Positions 1-6,193 of a stretch of DNA of 15,134 nucleotides are shown here, one piece after another. A program made the translations under genes and the position numbers. The notes beneath the pieces were generated by a model. The model was not told where the DNA came from. It worked only from the letters and a program-made list of their open reading frames with translations, and did no database searches. The stretch comes from Streptomyces regalis. Lineage in GTDB: Bacteria > Actinomycetota > Actinomycetes > Streptomycetales > Streptomycetaceae. Numbering within the stretch: position 1 is the stretch's first letter; every line of letters begins with the position of its first letter. Location: NCBI RefSeq assembly GCF_001509475.1, contig NZ_LLZG01000074.1, forward strand, positions 1-15,134. The letters are read 5' to 3'.

Positions 1-17
1 GCCCCCAGACCCCCGCT

Positions 18-60
18 TCGGCCCTGAACGGGCCTCGTCCTCAAACGCCGGGCGGGCTGG
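18..60. repeat. Dispersed Streptomyces intergenic repeat, copy 1
   Basis: The 34 bases at 18-51 are identical to 15096-15129 at the other end of the window, and the match continues with one mismatch to position 56. The unit contains a small stem (GGCCC at 20-24 with GGGCC at 30-34) followed by the core 'cgtcctcaaacgccgg'. Short elements with this core are common between genes in Streptomyces chromosomes (general knowledge). It lies downstream of manB, where a role in transcript ends is plausible but unproven. Confidence 0.75.
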
Positions 61-69
61 ATGCACGGA

Positions 70-100
70 CCGGCGCCCCAGGGGCGAAGCCCCCAGCCGG
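70..100. terminator. GC hairpin downstream of manB, possible terminator
   Basis: CCGGC (70-74) can pair with GCCGG (96-100). Inside it, GGGGC-GAA-GCCCC (81-93) forms a perfect short stem. Such U-tract-free GC hairpins are common at Streptomyces gene ends. It lies about 130 bp beyond the manB stop, so it could end the manB transcript. No T run follows on either strand. Confidence 0.45.
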
Positions 101-128
101 GTGGGTGGGGGCTCGGGACGGTACGGCC

Positions 129-154
129 CCGTCCTCAAATGCCGGGCGGGCTGG
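129..154. repeat. Dispersed Streptomyces intergenic repeat, copy 2 (core only)
   Basis: This is a second copy of the core element, 'cgtcctcaaatgccgggc', with one C-to-T change relative to the copy at position 37. It continues with the same 'gggctgg' tail that follows copy 1. The upstream stem seen in the other two copies is missing. Two copies in tandem downstream of manB suggest local duplication or repeated insertion. Confidence 0.65.
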
Positions 155-183
155 AATGCGCCGGCCGGCGTTGGGAAGTGACC

Positions 184-232
184 GCCCTCAGCCCTCAGCC
201 CTCAGCCCTCAGCCCTCAGCCCTCAGCCCTCA
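184..232. repeat. Heptamer tandem repeat (GCCCTCA x7) abutting manB stop
   Basis: Seven perfect head-to-tail copies of GCCCTCA occupy 184-232, and a partial eighth copy (GCCC) starts at 233. The last full unit contains the manB stop codon (TCA at 230-232, TGA on the minus strand). Read on the minus strand the unit is TGAGGGC. Because 7 is not a multiple of 3, the array presents TGA in all three frames just after the manB stop. A perfect short tandem array of this kind is prone to copy-number change by slippage. Confidence 0.95.
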
Positions 233-1594
233 GCCCCTGATGATCGCCAGTACCTCGTCCCGTACCTTCGCCATCGTCGTCTCGTCCCGTGCCTCCGCGT
301 TCAGGCGCAGCAGCGGTTCCGTGTTGGACGGGCGGACGTTGAACCACCAGTCGGCGGCCGTCACGGTCAGGCCGTCGAGCTCGTCCAGCACGACGCCCTC
401 TCGGCGCTCGTAGGTGGCCTTGATGGCGGCGAGGCGGCCCGCCTGGTCGGCGACCGTCGAGTTGATCTCGCCGGAGCCGGTGTAGCGGTCGTACTGGGCG
501 ACCAGGCCGGAGAGGGTGCCCTCCTGGCCGCCCAGGGCCGAGAGGACGTGCAGGGCGGCCAGCATGCCCGTGTCGGCGTTCCAGAAGTCCTTGAAGTAGT
601 AGTGGGCGGAGTGTTCCCCGCCGAAGATGGCGCCGGTCTTGGCCATCTCGGCCTTGATGAAGGAGTGGCCGACGCGGGTGCGGACCGGGGTGCCGCCGTT
701 CTCCTTGACGACCTCCGGGACCGACCAGGAGGTGATCAGGTTGTGGATGATCGTGCCCTTGCCGCCGTGCTTGGCGAGCTCACGCGAGGCCACCAGGGCG
801 GTGATGGCGGACGGGGAGACGGGGGCGCCGTTCTCGTCGACGACGAAGCAGCGGTCGGCGTCGCCGTCGAAGGCGATGCCGAGGTCGGCGGACTCTTCGC
901 GGACTCGCTTCTGGAGGTCGACGATGTTCGCCGGGTCCAGCGGGTTCGCCTCGTGGTTCGGGAACGTGCCGTCCAGCTCGAAGTACATCGGGACGAGGGT
1001 GAGGGGCAGGCCGTCGAAGACCGTGGGGACCGTGTGGCCGCCCATGCCGTTGCCCGCGTCGACGACGACCTTCAGGGGGCGGATGGAGGTCAGGTCGACG
1101 AGGGAGCGGAGGTGGGCCGCGTAGTCCTCCAACGTGTCCCGCTGCGTGATCGTGCCCGGCGTCGCCGCCGGCTCCGGGGCGCCCGAGTCGCTCCACCGCT
1201 CGGCCAGTTCACGGATCTCCGCGAGGCCGGTGTCCTGGCCGACCGGGGCGGCGCCGGCACGGCACATCTTGATGCCGTTGTACTGGGCCGGGTTGTGCGA
1301 GGCCGTGAACATCGCGCCCGGCAGGTTCAGCGCGCCCGAGGCGTAGTACAGCTGGTCGGTGGAGCACAGGCCGATCTCGGTGACGTCGACGCCCTGGGCG
1401 GCGGCTCCGCGCGCGAAGGCGCGGGACAGGCCGGGGGACGAGGGCCGCATGTCGTGCCCGATCACGATCGCGCTCGCGCCGGTCACCTGGACGAAGGCGG
1501 CCCCGAAGAGCTCGGCCAGCGGCTCGTCCCACTGGTCGGGGACGACCCCGCGGACGTCGTACGCCTTCACGAGCTGTGACAGATCAGCAGCCAC
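230..1594 (-). CDS. manB: Phosphomannomutase/phosphoglucomutase (ManB)
   Basis: This cytoplasmic alpha-D-phosphohexomutase interconverts mannose-6-phosphate and mannose-1-phosphate, the precursor of GDP-mannose. All four family signatures are present in the 454-residue product. The active-site serine loop TASHNP is at 97-102 (phosphoserine Ser99). The metal loop DGDADR is at 243-248. The sugar-specificity loop GGEHSAHYYF is at 325-334, and the phosphate-binding loop RPSNTEP is at 421-427. GEHS-type loops favour mannose/glucose phosphates. The GTG at 1594 was chosen because AGAAGGG lies about 8 nt upstream and the domain starts there; an in-frame start at 1645 would add 17 unconserved-looking residues. 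The gene stands alone, with a decayed permease gene upstream. The neighbouring envelope glycosyltransferase fits a mannose/glycan role. Strict phosphoglucomutase activity cannot be excluded from sequence. Confidence 0.95.
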   Translation of the reverse strand: MAADLSQLVKAYDVRGVVPDQWDEPLAELFGAAFVQVTGASAIVIGHDMRPSSPGLSRAFARGAAAQGVDVTEIGLCSTDQLYYASGALNLPGAMFTASHNPAQYNGIKMCRAGAAPVGQDTGLAEIRELAERWSDSGAPEPAATPGTITQRDTLEDYAAHLRSLVDLTSIRPLKVVVDAGNGMGGHTVPTVFDGLPLTLVPMYFELDGTFPNHEANPLDPANIVDLQKRVREESADLGIAFDGDADRCFVVDENGAPVSPSAITALVASRELAKHGGKGTIIHNLITSWSVPEVVKENGGTPVRTRVGHSFIKAEMAKTGAIFGGEHSAHYYFKDFWNADTGMLAALHVLSALGGQEGTLSGLVAQYDRYTGSGEINSTVADQAGRLAAIKATYERREGVVLDELDGLTVTAADWWFNVRPSNTEPLLRLNAEARDETTMAKVRDEVLAIIRG

Positions 1595-1628
1595 GGCCAA
1601 CCCTTCTGAAAGTCCTGTCGGTCGCCCC

Positions 1629-1653
1629 AAAGTACCCGCCCTCACTGACAGTG
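1629..1653 (-). promoter_or_regulatory. Possible manB promoter with palindromic operator
   Basis: On the minus strand TACTTT (1629-1634) is a fair -10 of the TANNNT type, 35 nt upstream of the manB start. Immediately upstream is a perfect palindrome, CACTG-A-CAGTG (1643-1653), with a third half-site CAGTG at 1665-1669. No convincing -35 was found at 17-18 nt spacing. A palindrome touching the -10 is where a repressor would sit, but no regulator is identified. Confidence 0.35.
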
Positions 1654-2069
1654 CGCGGTGTGCCCAGTGAGAGGACTCCGAGCCGTAACCTCAGGTCAGC
1701 GCGGGACGTCAGGGCAGCATCCAGCCGAGCACCGGTGAACTCTGTCCGACCACGATCAGACACATCACCAGCAGCAGGCCCAGACTCCACGGCAGCACCC
1801 GCCGCAGCAGGTCTCCCTCCCGGCCCGCGAGCCCTACGGCCGCGCACGCGATGGTGAGGTTCTGCGGCGAGATCATCTTGCCGAGCACACCACCGGAACT
1901 GTTGGCGGCGGCCAGGAGTTCCGGCGACAGTCCCGACTCCCGGGCCGCCGTCACCTGCAACGCGCCGAACAGCGCGTTGGCCGAGGTGTCCGACCCGGAC
2001 ACGGCCACACCGAACCAGCCCAGCACTGGCGACAGGAAGACCGGCCCCGTCGGCGCCGTTCACTCGTTC

Positions 2070-2401
2070 GAGTTGGAGTTGGCTCAACCACCCAGCGCTG
2101 GTACTACGTTGATCATCCCAGCGTGCGAGCTCCTGAAGGCACAACTCCGGATACTCCCGGTGGACCCGGTTGTACGGGGTGCTGACCACGCTAGGTGCGG
2201 GGCGCAGTCAATCGCCCCTACTGCTCGCCGAAGCAGTTGGACGCAGCCGGGCCTTATCGAAGCCATCGGTGACCCGAGCAGCAAGCCCGCTCCAACGTGA
2301 GCGGGTGGTTGACGAAGGGCCAGTCGTGGTACCGGGGCCTGTGCCGCTCGTCCTCCCATGAGGGCTGATGAGCGGCACAGGCCCTCCTTGTCGTCCAACT
2401 C
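2070..2401. mobile_element. Unidentified insert replacing the middle of lldP
   Basis: This stretch has no lldP homology that I can see, reads visibly less GC-rich than its flanks, and contains no convincing ORF. Its edges carry an 8-bp inverted repeat, GAGTTGGA at 2070-2077 and TCCAACTC at 2394-2401. A short direct repeat, TCACTC (2060-2065 and 2403-2408), lies just outside but is not flush. It could be a deleted insertion sequence or MITE-like remnant, or scar DNA from a recombination that also removed permease codons. The inverted and direct repeats are short enough to be chance. A fragment reading DWPFVN near 2320 may be a leftover of the permease, which would make the foreign part smaller. 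Confidence 0.4.
2335..2384. terminator. Strong hairpin inside the lldP insert
   Basis: GGGCCTGTGCCGCTC (2335-2349) is a perfect 15-bp inverted repeat of GAGCGGCACAGGCCC (2370-2384). The 20-nt loop itself contains CCTC-CCAT-GAGG. This is the strongest hairpin seen in the window and resembles a bidirectional factor-independent terminator. Sitting in the middle of a dead permease gene it has no obvious host gene, so it was probably brought in with the inserted DNA. Confidence 0.7.
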
Positions 2402-3273
2402 CTCACTCCGTGGCCAGTCAGCACGGACGCGCGTACCGCCTCGTTGGCGGGCACGCGCGCGTGCGGTACGGCGACCAGGGCGCCCGCACCGGCCAAGGCG
2501 GCGCCGATGTCCGCGAGTTGCGCGGAGACGAAGTTCGAGGCGGCGAACTGGGCGACGGCAAAGGCGACTCCGCATGCCACGGCGGGCACCCAGGTCTCCC
2601 GCAGTCCGCGCCGCCCGTCCACGAGCCCGACCAGCACGAGCGGCATGACCAGGGCCAGCAGGGGCGTCTGACGCCCCACCACGGAAGCCACGTCGTCCAA
2701 CGGCAGCCCGGTGACCTGAGCCAGCGTCACCACCGGTGTCCCCATCGCGCCGAAGGCCACGGGCGCGGTGTTGGCGACCAGCGCGACGACCGCCGCCCGC
2801 ACCGGCTCGAAGCCGAGCGCGACCAGCATGACCGAACAGATCGCGACGGGCGCCCCGAACCCTGCAAGGGCCTCCAGCAGAGCCCCGAAGCAGAAGGCGA
2901 CGACGAGCGCCTGCATGCGCGGATCGTCGGAGAGCCGCCCGAACGACCGCCGCAGGATGTCGAAATGACGTGTCCGGACGGTCATCCGGTACACCCACAG
3001 GGCGTTGACGACGATCCACAGGATGGGGAAGAGCCCGAAGACGGCTCCCTGCGCGGCGCTGGAGAGTGTCTGGCCGAGTGGCATGCCGTACGGCGAGCCA
3101 GGCGACCAGTACGGCCGCCACAAGCCCCGTGAGACCCGCCAAGTGCGCCTTCAGCCGAACCCCGCCCAGCAGGACGAGGACGATCACGAGTGGCAGCGCC
3201 GCCACAAGCGCGGACAGGCCGAGCGAGTCGGCGACGGGTTCCAGTTCCTGGACGTACACGGGCGTCTCCCGGA

Positions 3274-3315
3274 TTCCGCCATGCGGAAAGCGATTTCTCG
3301 TTCCGGCATACGGAA
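3274..3315 (-). promoter_or_regulatory. Two IclR-type operator palindromes upstream of lldP
   Basis: TTCCG-CCATG-CGGAA (3274-3288) and TTCCG-GCATA-CGGAA (3301-3315) share the pattern TTCCG-N5-CGGAA. They are centred 27 bp apart, 15-56 bp upstream of the permease start. Palindromes of this form are typical of IclR-family (and some other winged-helix) regulators; that family assignment is an inference. The sites are intact although the permease gene is not. Confidence 0.6.
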
Positions 3316-3410
3316 TGGTCGTGTCCGCGCCAACTGCACGTCAATGCCCGTGCATCACTCAACGAAACGAGCGCGCAGGAAACACCCGCACAAGTGAAGG
3401 AAACCGACAG

Positions 3411-3869
3411 TCAGTTGTCGGGCGACCGCAGCACCCGCAGGTGCCCCCGCCGCGCGACCTCCATCGGATCGGCGCCACGCCCTCCGCCTCCACCGGCCTG
3501 GGCCGCCCGCTCCTGCGGACGCGCCGCCTCACGCACGGCGTTGGCAAGCGCTTCCAGATCGTCGCCGCTGGGACGGGCCGGAGCCGAACCGTCCAGCAAC
3601 CGCACGACCTCCCAGCCCCGGGGAGCGGTGAGGCGCTCGGAATGCTCGGCGCACAGGTCGTAGCAGTGGGGTTCGGCGTAGGTGGCGAGCGGGCCGAGGA
3701 CCGCGGTCGAGTCGGCGTAGACGTACGTCAGCGTCGCGACGGCGGGACGGCCGCAAGCGGTGCGCGAACAGCGACGTACAGGGCTCACGACGTTGGACGG
3801 TACCGCACTCTTGAGCGGGCCGCGACGACTCTCCCCCAGGTCACCCCACCGTGTCGTGGTGTGAAACAC
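3411..3869 (-). CDS. DUF3499 family protein, putative zinc-binding
   Basis: I recognise the conserved actinobacterial DUF3499 core, VRRCSRTACGRPAVATLTYV followed by YADSTAVLGPL and EPHCYDLCAEH. No function is established. Four cysteines in two pairs (Cys34/Cys39 and Cys69/Cys73) plus His76 could form a zinc site. The last 45 residues are Ala/Gly/Arg-rich and look disordered. The product is 152 residues from the GTG at 3869, chosen for AAGGGG 8 nt upstream. A later GTG at the VSPVRRC position would also give a complete core, so the N-terminal 28 residues are uncertain. It is divergent from the metallopeptidase-family gene. The pair DUF3499-metallopeptidase next to whiB and fbiA/fbiB is also seen in mycobacteria (Rv3258c-Rv3259, from memory), which argues for a conserved housekeeping role. 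Confidence 0.85.
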   Translation of the reverse strand: MFHTTTRWGDLGESRRGPLKSAVPSNVVSPVRRCSRTACGRPAVATLTYVYADSTAVLGPLATYAEPHCYDLCAEHSERLTAPRGWEVVRLLDGSAPARPSGDDLEALANAVREAARPQERAAQAGGGGGRGADPMEVARRGHLRVLRSPDN

Positions 3870-3906
3870 CCCACACGCCCCTTACGCCCCACGCCACTGA
3901 CCTGCA

Positions 3907-3957
3907 CGGAAGCCCGCTTCCGAGATTCCGAACACCCCCGAAACCGGTCACCATATA
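3907..3957 (-). promoter_or_regulatory. AT-rich patch and hairpin upstream of DUF3499
   Basis: In the 257-bp divergent gap, the minus strand carries TATATG (3952-3957) in an unusually AT-rich patch, the most likely -10 region for the DUF3499 gene. No -35 is convincing. Downstream in the leader is a perfect stem, CGGAAG-CCCG-CTTCCG (3907-3922). Both are weak calls. Confidence 0.3.
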
Positions 3958-4091
3958 CCACAAACCACATCAAACACCTCGACCCCGCAGGTCTCGGAGA
4001 GATACGGAATCGAGCCCAAGCTTGGCTGGAATGGTCATCTGCCGACATGCCGTACGGCGAGTGGGACGTCGCCCCGCCCACGCCCCGTGAT

Positions 4092-4130
4092 CGGACACGC
4101 ACCGGCCCCGGGGACTACGCTTCATCAGTG
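4092..4130 (+). promoter_or_regulatory. Possible leaderless promoter for the metallopeptidase-family gene
   Basis: TACGCT (4116-4121) fits a Streptomyces -10 (TANNNT). CGGACA (4092-4097) lies 18 nt upstream as a poor -35. Transcription would start about 7 nt after the -10, at or next to the in-frame GTG-ATG pair (4128-4133). No ribosome binding site precedes those codons. That arrangement is what a leaderless mRNA would look like. Confidence 0.45.
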
Positions 4131-4580
4131 ATGGACGCCCCCGTACCGCCCCGCGCCGCCGGCCCCGGGCCCCGCCGCCGTGATCGCCACGGGCGAGGCA
4201 TGCGCGGCCCGATCGCACCGCCCCAGGTCCCGCTCGCCGCGAGCCGCGCGGACGCCTTCGCCGATCTGGTGCAGGACTCCGTGGAACGCCTCGAGCGCCG
4301 CTGGCCCCAGCTGGCCGACATCGATTTCCTGGTCCTCGAGGTCCCCCGCCTGGACGGCCCCGGCCGCACCTGGAACGACGAGGCGGTCCCCCTCGGCGGC
4401 ACGATCCCCGCGCGCGAGGGCCGTCCCGCGCGGGTGGTCATCTACCGCCGCCCGGTGGAGATCCGCACCAAGGGCCGTGACGAACGAGCGGCCCTGGTCC
4501 ACGAGGTGGTCGTGGAACAGGTGGCCGAGCTGCTGGGCCTGACACCGGAGACGGTGGACCCCCGCTACGGCGAGGACTGA
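4131..4580 (+). CDS. Metallopeptidase (zincin-like, PF06262-type) family protein
   Basis: The 149-residue product has a basic, Pro/Arg-rich N-terminus (1-30). A compact domain follows, containing FADLVQDSVERLERRWP (43-59), IDFLVLEVP (64-72) and VVIYRRPVEIR (102-112). These are the conserved blocks of a small actinobacterial 'metallopeptidase family' protein, as in the S. coelicolor and M. tuberculosis Rv3259 neighbourhoods. The zinc-motif position reads H124-E-V-V-V-E-Q, so the second histidine of HExxH is a valine here and peptidase activity is doubtful. ATG 4131 was taken as start; GTG 4128 is directly adjacent, and ATG 4200 would give a 126-residue protein. It converges on the DUF5719 gene across a hairpin. 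Confidence 0.82.
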   Translation: MDAPVPPRAAGPGPRRRDRHGRGMRGPIAPPQVPLAASRADAFADLVQDSVERLERRWPQLADIDFLVLEVPRLDGPGRTWNDEAVPLGGTIPAREGRPARVVIYRRPVEIRTKGRDERAALVHEVVVEQVAELLGLTPETVDPRYGED

Positions 4581-4615
4581 CTGCGTCGGCCGGGCGGAGT
4601 CACAGGACACAGGTA

Positions 4616-4667
4616 CGGCCCGCTTGCCGGGTCGCCCGGCGAACCCCTACCGGGCGGCAACGGGCCG
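4616..4667. terminator. Bidirectional terminator hairpin between convergent genes
   Basis: CGGCCCGCTTGCCG (4616-4629) pairs with CGGCAACGGGCCG (4655-4667) over 13 bp with one bulged C. A 25-nt loop separates the arms. It lies between two convergent stops (4580 and 4685), the expected place for a shared terminator. No U tract follows, which is usual in Streptomyces. Confidence 0.65.
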
Positions 4668-4684
4668 CCGCAGGCATCCCCGCC

Positions 4685-6193
4685 CTACTTCTGCAGTACC
4701 GACAAGTCCTCGTCCGCCTCCGGCACAGCCACCATCCCCCGGTCATCCGGCAGCGTCTGCACAGTGAAGCCGGACAGCCCGTCCTGGGTCACGGCCAGCG
4801 TCCGAGCCCCGTACACCGGCCCGCCCGACACCGACTCCACCGTCAGCGCGTACGTGCCCTTCAGGCCGCTCGGCACCGCGATCTCGACGTCCTGTGTCGT
4901 CCCGGACTTGATCGTGTACGTCTTCGACGCCGCCGCGCCGCCCTCGCTCCCCGCCGACGCCGTCACCTTGACCTTCGCCGAGCCGAACGGCGCCGTCAGA
5001 GACAGCGTCGTGCCCTTCGCCCGGTTGTCCACCACTGTCGCGCGCGTGCCCACCGGCCGGGTCGCGGGAATGAACGCCGTCTCCTGCTTGGCGCCCTTCC
5101 CGCGGACCACCCGCACCCCCGCAACCACCGGCACGGACCGATCCGTTGGCGTCAGCACCAGCGACCCCGCCTCGCCCCGCATGACGTCCCCGAGGTCCAC
5201 CGCGCTCGTCATACCCGCCTTGACGTGCAACGTCTCGTTCCCGGCAGGCGTGATCTGCCCGGACGGCGAGGCAAGCCGCACCTTGAGGTCCGCATCCGCG
5301 TCCCCCGGCGTGAAGGCGACCAGCCGCACGGCCGTGGCGTCCTTCGGGATGCCGGGCAGAACCAGGCTCCCCGCGGGGTCGGCGGACGCGGCCAGCCAGT
5401 CCCCGCCGAGTTTGTCGTCCAGCGCCTGCACCGAGGCACCCACCCGGCCACTGCGCACACTCACATGCACCGTCATGTTGGTCTGCTTCTCAGCGGTGAG
5501 CGTGGACAGCAGGATCGACTCACCGGCGTGCGGCTGAACCGTGATCCCCTCCCCCACCGTGGTCTCGAGGGGACCGTCCTTGCCGTACAGCTCGATGTCG
5601 ACGACGGCGGCGGAGTCGTCGGGGTTGGTCAGATGGACGTAGTCCGTGCGGTCGGCAGCCGTACTGGCGCCCGGGAACCAGAACTCGGTGTCCGGCGCGG
5701 TGCAGTTGACGCCCTGCAGGCCACGTCCGGTGCCCGCGGCGACGCCGGTCGTCTCCTGCACGGTCCAGCCGGGCGCGAACTTCCCGTCGGCGGTCCCGAC
5801 GAGCGCCGGCGAGTCGCCTCCGGACGTGTCCCCGGTGACCGGCGTGCCCGGCTCCTTGGCCTCCAGGACGGGCTTGTCGGCCATGCCGGCGTCACCGGCC
5901 TTCTTGCCCTTGGCGTCCGCCCCGGCATCCGACTCCTCCGCCGCGGACTGCAGTTCCGCCTTACCGCCGCTCCCCGTGCCCTTCGTGACGGGCGTGAACG
6001 ACGTGTACGTCGTCTCGGCGAGGTCCGAGATGCTCGGCGCCGGACACACCAGGCTCGTGCGCTCCACGGGCAGCTCGGCGGCCGCCTCGGCGGTGTGCGC
6101 GCCGGGCGCGTCCGGCATGGTGAGCGACGCGATCCCGGTGATGGCGGCGAGGGCGGTGGCGCCGACGATCAGGGACAGGGTGGTGCGGTTCAC
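4685..6193 (-). CDS. DUF5719 family exported/membrane-anchored protein
   Basis: The 502-residue protein begins with a short polar N-terminus (MNRTT) and one hydrophobic segment (about 7-25). This is either a signal peptide or an uncleaved anchor. The rest is an Ala/Thr/Gly/Asp-rich extracytoplasmic region with beta-sandwich character. It has a low-complexity Gly/Asp/Lys stretch near 70-125. I recognise it as the DUF5719 protein that routinely follows the large glycosyltransferase in Streptomyces. Its function is unknown. The GTG start (6191-6193) overlaps the stop of the upstream glycosyltransferase as GTGA, so the two are almost certainly translationally coupled and co-transcribed. This suggests the protein assists the glycosyltransferase outside the membrane, for example in polymer assembly or export; that role is inference. 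Confidence 0.85.
   Translation of the reverse strand: MNRTTLSLIVGATALAAITGIASLTMPDAPGAHTAEAAAELPVERTSLVCPAPSISDLAETTYTSFTPVTKGTGSGGKAELQSAAEESDAGADAKGKKAGDAGMADKPVLEAKEPGTPVTGDTSGGDSPALVGTADGKFAPGWTVQETTGVAAGTGRGLQGVNCTAPDTEFWFPGASTAADRTDYVHLTNPDDSAAVVDIELYGKDGPLETTVGEGITVQPHAGESILLSTLTAEKQTNMTVHVSVRSGRVGASVQALDDKLGGDWLAASADPAGSLVLPGIPKDATAVRLVAFTPGDADADLKVRLASPSGQITPAGNETLHVKAGMTSAVDLGDVMRGEAGSLVLTPTDRSVPVVAGVRVVRGKGAKQETAFIPATRPVGTRATVVDNRAKGTTLSLTAPFGSAKVKVTASAGSEGGAAASKTYTIKSGTTQDVEIAVPSGLKGTYALTVESVSGGPVYGARTLAVTQDGLSGFTVQTLPDDRGMVAVPEADEDLSVLQK

Larger units (their letters stand above)
1709..3259 (-). pseudogene. lldP: Decayed L-lactate permease (LldP family)
   Basis: Three fragments of an LldP-type lactate/glycolate permease lie in order on the minus strand. 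The N-terminal part starts at GTG 3259 (MYVQELEPVADSLGL...), with GGGAG as ribosome binding site. After about 56 codons the frame breaks near 3091: removing one base joins LVAWLA directly to YGMPLGQTLSS. The middle part, including ALLEALAGFGAP and ANTAPVAFGAMG, runs to about 2420. The C-terminal part (FLSPVLGWFGVAVSGSDTSANALF to the stop at 1709) resumes near 2046. The remnants total about 400 codons, whereas the family usually has about 550, so roughly 150 codons are missing. About 330-370 bp of unrelated sequence takes their place. Both lesions abolish a functional transporter. The high similarity still visible suggests recent decay. Confidence 0.88.

Noticed and set aside
184..232. CRISPR-like array
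   Set aside because: The units are 7 bp and directly abutting, with no spacers, so this is a simple tandem repeat.
548..1579. Plus-strand open frame opposite manB
   Set aside because: Val/Gly/Asp/Arg-rich shadow of a gene with all catalytic motifs on the other strand.
1851..2300. Plus-strand 149-codon ORF across the lldP insert
   Set aside because: It starts inside the C-terminal permease remnant on the opposite strand, has no recognised domain, and only part of it lies in the insert.
3066..4130. Upstream extension of the metallopeptidase frame to 3066
   Set aside because: It runs antisense through the DUF3499 gene and the permease start, has no recognisable domain, and the conserved protein begins near 4131.
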